In this document: in pieces, positions 5,438 to 7,247 of the stretch
Layout: every line of letters starts with the position of its first letter
Position numbering within the stretch: the stretch's first letter is position 1
Source of the DNA: CAYTAP01 sp964435775
GTDB lineage: Bacteria; Planctomycetota; Phycisphaerae; Tepidisphaerales; Tepidisphaeraceae
Length of the DNA: 7,247 nt
Assembly (NCBI GenBank): GCA_964435775.1
Contig: CAYTAP010000156.1
Location: 1-7,247, forward strand
Direction of reading: 5' to 3'
Position numbers and translations under genes: made by a program
The notes under the pieces: generated by a model
The model's database searches: none
The model's input: the letters and a program-made list of their open reading frames with translations, nothing else
What the model was told of the DNA's origin: nothing

Positions 5438-5814
5438 TGGAGGCGGGGGGAATCGAACCCCCGTGCCGGGATAACTCGAATGGCGGCCTCTACATGCTTA
5501 GTTGATGTTTTGATCTCGACGACGCCGGCGGGCACCAACACTCTTCGGCGTCATCCAGCCATCTTCATCTCATCCCCCGGCCAATGGCCGAACCGGGGGA
5601 CCAGATCGCTGTTTTGCGGCCAGTGTGTCACGATCGCCACACTGTGCCGAGGTTGTCTTTTATTAGACAGCCATGGTCATCGGAGCGGCAAAGCCGACCC
5701 GACCTGCAACATCATTGTTGGCAGTTAATGTTTTGCTCGAGGTTTAACGAGGCCAACGAGCGTCCTCGGCATGCCACCGCCACCGTTGCCATCCGGTCGA
5801 AACCGATCGCCCCC
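5438..5814 (-). ncRNA. ssrA: Transfer-messenger RNA (tmRNA), one-piece
   Basis: tmRNA frees stalled ribosomes by acting first as tRNA-Ala and then as a short message that tags the unfinished protein for proteolysis. On the minus strand the 5' end is GGGGGCGATCGGTTTCGACC, the canonical tmRNA start. The 7-bp acceptor stem GGGGGCG (5814-5808) pairs with CGCCTCC (5445-5439) and contains the G3-U wobble needed by alanyl-tRNA synthetase; the discriminator is A at 5438 and CCA is not encoded. The T-arm CGGGGGTTCGATTCCCCCCG is at 5463-5444. The tag reading frame starts at GCC 5722, with the conserved U-A at -5 and -4, and ends in TAATAA within a hairpin loop. Total length 377 nt fits one-piece tmRNAs. 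A promoter lies just upstream. Confidence 0.96.
5663..5722 (-). other. tmRNA proteolysis-tag reading frame
   Basis: Reading from the resume codon GCC at 5722 gives 19 codons, ANNDVAGRVGFAAPMTMAV, then TAA TAA (5665-5660). The start Ala-Asn matches known tags. The double stop sits in the loop of a stem formed by GGCTGTC (5672-5666) and GACAACC (5657-5651), with one mismatch, as in other tmRNAs. The tag is longer than the roughly 10-residue tag of E. coli and ends in Met-Ala-Val rather than Ala-Ala. Frame choice is supported by the stop position and the upstream UAACU; the resume codon is inferred. Confidence 0.72.
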
Positions 5815-5843
5815 GGTGACGGACCAACTTTTACTACGGTGGA

Positions 5844-5872
5844 ACTGTACGATGGTTCGCGGGAATTGGCAA
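5844..5872 (-). promoter_or_regulatory. Sigma70-like promoter of the tmRNA gene
   Basis: On the minus strand a -35 TTGCCA (5867-5872) and -10 TACAGT (5844-5849) are spaced by exactly 17 bases. The transcript would begin near 5836, leaving a leader of about 22 bases for RNase P to remove before the mature 5' end at 5814. An A-rich stretch just upstream (5873-5885) could act as an UP element. A second -35-like TTGACA lies at 5894-5899 on the minus strand without a good -10. Confidence 0.6.
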
Positions 5873-5932
5873 GGATTTTTTGTGTGTTGTCCGTTGTCAA
5901 GGGTCCATGACGGAATCGCCGGTTCTCTTGTT

Positions 5933-5970
5933 CCCTCCCCCGGTACACCGGGGGAGGGTTAGGGAGGGGG
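5933..5970. repeat. G-rich palindrome and G-quadruplex motif
   Basis: CCCTCCCCCGG (5933-5943) pairs perfectly with CCGGGGGAGGG (5948-5958), an 11-bp stem with loop TACA. The right arm continues through TTA into GGGAGGGGG, so the plus strand at 5950-5970 has four runs of at least three G separated by A, TTA and A, a strong G-quadruplex motif. It lies about 95 bases beyond the stop of the QueD-like gene on the minus strand. No U-tract follows, so a classic terminator is unlikely. The layout, a C-rich/G-rich palindrome followed by TTAGGG, resembles dispersed intergenic repeats seen in many GC-rich bacteria. Confidence 0.65.
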
Positions 5971-5994
5971 AAAAGCCGCCGGAGGTGTCACGGA

Positions 5995-6021
5995 CCCAGT
6001 GGACAGTGGTCCGCTGTCAGT
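5995..6021. repeat. Short GTGGACAGTGG-type inverted repeat
   Basis: GACAG (6002-6006) pairs with CTGTC (6014-6018), inside a stretch that repeats the words GGACAGTGG and GTCCGCTGTC. A related word, GTCCGTTGTC, occurs at 5889-5898. These look like decayed copies of a small intergenic repeat. No gene is seen in the spacer 5815-6065 apart from the tmRNA promoter and these repeats. Confidence 0.4.
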
Positions 6022-6065
6022 CGCTCTGTTGCAATGAGTGGTGGCCGGTGTCTCAAAGTGGCCCG

Positions 6066-6428
6066 TCACGGCGTGTATCGGGCTGAGTTTTCGGAGGTTT
6101 CCCACACTTGGACCGATAATAACCGCACCTGGGGCGGTAGTTTGAGGGAACGGGCGATGTGCAGCGCAACGTGCTCGGTTGACGTGTTGAGCTTCTGGAA
6201 AGCGTCGAGTTCGTTCAGGTGACGGTTGTGCATGGGCGAGATCACCTGATCGACCAGGCGCTCCAGCTCATGAAAATCCATGACGACACCGATGGCATCA
6301 AGCTCGTCGGCCCCGATGCGGACTTCGACGCGCCAGTTGTGGCCATGAACAGGTTCGAGCGACCCATCATAGAGTCGGAGCTGATGAGCGGCGGAGAAAT
6401 GGCGGGTGGTGGTGAGCTCGTAGCGCAT
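6066..6428 (-). CDS. QueD / 6-pyruvoyl-tetrahydropterin synthase family protein, atypical active site
   Basis: The family acts on dihydroneopterin triphosphate to make 6-carboxy-tetrahydropterin (queuosine pathway), 6-pyruvoyl-tetrahydropterin, or in the PTPS-III group a folate precursor. The 120-residue product, a normal QueD length, starts MRYELTTTRHFSAAHQL and has the zinc ligands His15, His28 and His30 (FSAAH, HGHNW), the VVMDFHELE motif (48-56), TEHVA (84-88) and VWETSENSARY (108-118). The catalytic Cys four residues before HGH is absent; the region reads GSLEPVHGHNW with Glu25 nearby. The Asp-His of the LDHxxLN motif is also not aligned: the segment is MHNRHLN (66-72). The ATG at 6428 is chosen because family homology begins there; the frame upstream to 6608 only translates repeat DNA. 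No Shine-Dalgarno sequence is seen. The fold is clear, the reaction is not. Confidence 0.87.
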   Translation of the reverse strand: MRYELTTTRHFSAAHQLRLYDGSLEPVHGHNWRVEVRIGADELDAIGVVMDFHELERLVDQVISPMHNRHLNELDAFQKLNTSTEHVALHIARSLKLPPQVRLLSVQVWETSENSARYTP

Positions 6429-6489
6429 GGGGAGGATGATAGCGGGTTGCGGCGTGGAAGGCGCAGTCGTGATTTTCGATTTTTGATTG

Positions 6490-6563
6490 TTGATTTTTGA
6501 TTGGAGGAAATGAGATTCGCGCGCAGGTGGTTTTTCAATCGCAAATCGCCAATCAAAAATCAA
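6490..6563. repeat. AT-rich inverted repeat between the DUF4383-like and queD-like genes
   Basis: A perfect 15-bp dyad: TTGATTTTTGATTGG (6490-6504) and its complement at 6549-6563, with 44 bases between. The left arm sits in a longer run of TTGATTTT words (6473-6504) and the interior carries CGCGCGC. Its base composition is very different from the flanking GC-rich genes. It is best read as a dispersed intergenic repeat; it could fold into a hairpin in the transcript linking the two genes. Confidence 0.6.
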
Positions 6564-6576
6564 AATCCATCCCCAT

Positions 6577-7011
6577 TCACGGCTCAAGCGCAAACTGATC
6601 CTTGTCATAGATGAACCCGAAATACCAGCAGAGAACGGCGGAGGCGGTGTGGAAGAGGATGTTCCAGCCGAAGAGGGGGATGAAGCCCCAGAGGTCGCGG
6701 ATGCCCAAGGGGGAGAAGCCGATGAGGATCATCACGATGAGCAGGAGGCACAGGGCCTGTGAATAGCGGCGGGCGGCGGCGTAGGTGACGGCGGCGAAGA
6801 GGCCGGTGACGCCGATGAGGAGGTAGAGGATGTTATGGGTGAGGTTGGTGGGGAGGAATCCAAAGAGGAAGCCGTAATCGGCGTGGACAATGGACATCGA
6901 CTGATATTGAATGCGGTCCGGCGGTGGCGTGGAGAGGCGGGCGAAGAAGCCGCAGACGCCCAAGGCGGTGTAAATGAGGCCGATGCAAAAGATGTAAAGA
7001 CGCGTGGCCAT
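6577..7011 (-). CDS. DUF4383-like four-helix membrane protein
   Basis: The 144-residue product is almost entirely hydrophobic, with four predicted membrane helices at about 5-23, 57-79, 84-101 and 113-134. Diagnostic stretches are GFLPTNLTHNILYLLIGVTG (51-70), matching the F-P-x-N-x-x-H-N-x-x-H/Y-L-x-x-G pattern of DUF4383 proteins, and GWNILFHTASAVLCWYFG (115-132). A loop at 25-48 carries the PPPD segment. The function of the family is unknown; it sits in the cytoplasmic membrane. The ATG at 7011 is chosen because GAGGAGG (7017-7023) lies 5 bases before it, one of the best ribosome sites in the window; an upstream in-frame start at 7131 has no such site and adds a non-hydrophobic stretch. 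The queD-like gene follows 148 bases downstream, separated by repeats, so co-transcription is possible but not shown. Confidence 0.85.
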   Translation of the reverse strand: MATRLYIFCIGLIYTALGVCGFFARLSTPPPDRIQYQSMSIVHADYGFLFGFLPTNLTHNILYLLIGVTGLFAAVTYAAARRYSQALCLLLIVMILIGFSPLGIRDLWGFIPLFGWNILFHTASAVLCWYFGFIYDKDQFALEP

Positions 7012-7016
7012 GCGAG

Positions 7017-7023
7017 CCTCCTC
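7017..7023 (-). promoter_or_regulatory. Strong ribosome binding site deciding the DUF4383-like start
   Basis: GAGGAGG on the minus strand, 5 bases before the ATG at 7011. It argues against the longer frame beginning at 7131. Confidence 0.75.
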
Positions 7024-7144
7024 GTGCGTGACGCGCCCCCCTTCCTCCAACATCAGATACACCCGCCAGATCATTGGTGGCAATGCTGAAAAATGCGCGA
7101 AGTGATTCAATTCGCCTGCGCCACACGCCACGCCAGAGAGAATG

Positions 7145-7220
7145 AACCACGGATGAACGCGGATGAACGCTGATGAAGAAGATTGCCTTCATCCGTGTTC
7201 ATCTGAGTTCATCTGTGGTT
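7145..7220. repeat. 76-bp imperfect palindrome built of 10-bp units
   Basis: The left arm 7145-7178 and right arm 7187-7220 are 34 bases each, complementary at 29 positions, around an 8-base loop. Each arm is made of 10-bp units: GGATGAACGC occurs twice in tandem at 7151-7170, followed by TGATGAAGAA, and the right arm reads ATCCGTGTTC, ATCTGAGTTC, ATCTGTGGTT. The words CCACGGATGAAC and TTCATCTGTGG are typical of repeats dispersed between genes in Planctomycetes and Verrucomicrobia. It lies upstream of the DUF4383-like gene; no gene is seen in 7024-7247. Confidence 0.75.
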
Positions 7221-7247
7221 GACTTTCTCGCGATTGAAAAACCGTGT

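Larger units (their letters stand above)
6529..7243. repeat. 14-bp inverted repeat flanking the DUF4383-like gene
   Basis: GGTTTTTCAATCGC at 6529-6542 recurs as its exact complement GCGATTGAAAAACC at 7230-7243. The pair encloses the DUF4383-like gene and the 76-bp palindrome (span 715 bases). No transposase is present inside, and no target-site duplication can be judged because the right end is at the window edge. Confidence 0.5.

Noticed and set aside
5393..5728. Plus-strand frames across the tmRNA.
   Set aside because: The tmRNA ends, acceptor stem, T-arm and tag frame explain this sequence.
6833..7192. A minus frame starting MKAIFFISVHPRSS that enters the DUF4383-like gene out of frame.
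   Set aside because: Its N-terminus is translated palindrome DNA and the rest is the wrong frame of a convincing membrane protein.

Overview
The window reads as a stretch of GC-rich bacterial chromosome, most likely from the Planctomycetes/Phycisphaerae side of the tree. That placement is an inference from three things: a threonylcarbamoyl-AMP synthase fused to a low-molecular-weight phosphatase, many genes with weak or no Shine-Dalgarno sequence, and intergenic spacers filled with short palindromic repeats. No phage, transposase, CRISPR or tRNA is visible.

Layout: (1) 1-537, minus: N-terminal part of a secreted HEAT-like protein that runs off the left edge. (2) 538-888: a gene-poor spacer holding four perfect GC-rich hairpins. 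(3) 889-3130, minus: a probable operon in the order tsaC/Sua5-phosphatase fusion, rpiB, unknown protein, driven by a good sigma70-like promoter at 3159-3188. The order matches ywlC-ywlE-ywlF of Bacillus, and the phosphatase P-loop carries the Thr that marks protein-arginine phosphatases. (4) 3303-4621, plus and divergent from the operon: two overlapping genes for membrane-anchored proteins, a 76-residue one and a 363-residue one with two membrane helices and four TPR-like repeats. (5) 4732-5354, minus: a VapC-type PIN toxin and its antitoxin, overlapping by 4 bases. (6) 5438-5814, minus: a complete one-piece tmRNA (ssrA) with its own promoter and a readable tag ORF. (7) 5815-6065: a spacer with a G-rich palindrome that is also a G-quadruplex motif. 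(8) 6066-7011, minus: a QueD/PTPS-family protein and a four-helix DUF4383-like membrane protein, separated and flanked by palindromic repeats.

Functionally the window leans toward translation and protein quality control: t6A tRNA modification, probable phosphoarginine removal, ribosome rescue by tmRNA, and a tRNA/RNA-targeting toxin family. I see no complete new defence or metabolic system. The most interesting signals are at residue level: three enzymes (RpiB, VapC, QueD) have substitutions at positions that are catalytic in their families, the TsaC domain has a degraded nucleotide-binding motif, and the tmRNA tag ends in Met-Ala-Val instead of the usual Ala-Ala. The coupled membrane-protein pair at 3303-4621 is the best candidate for something undescribed.
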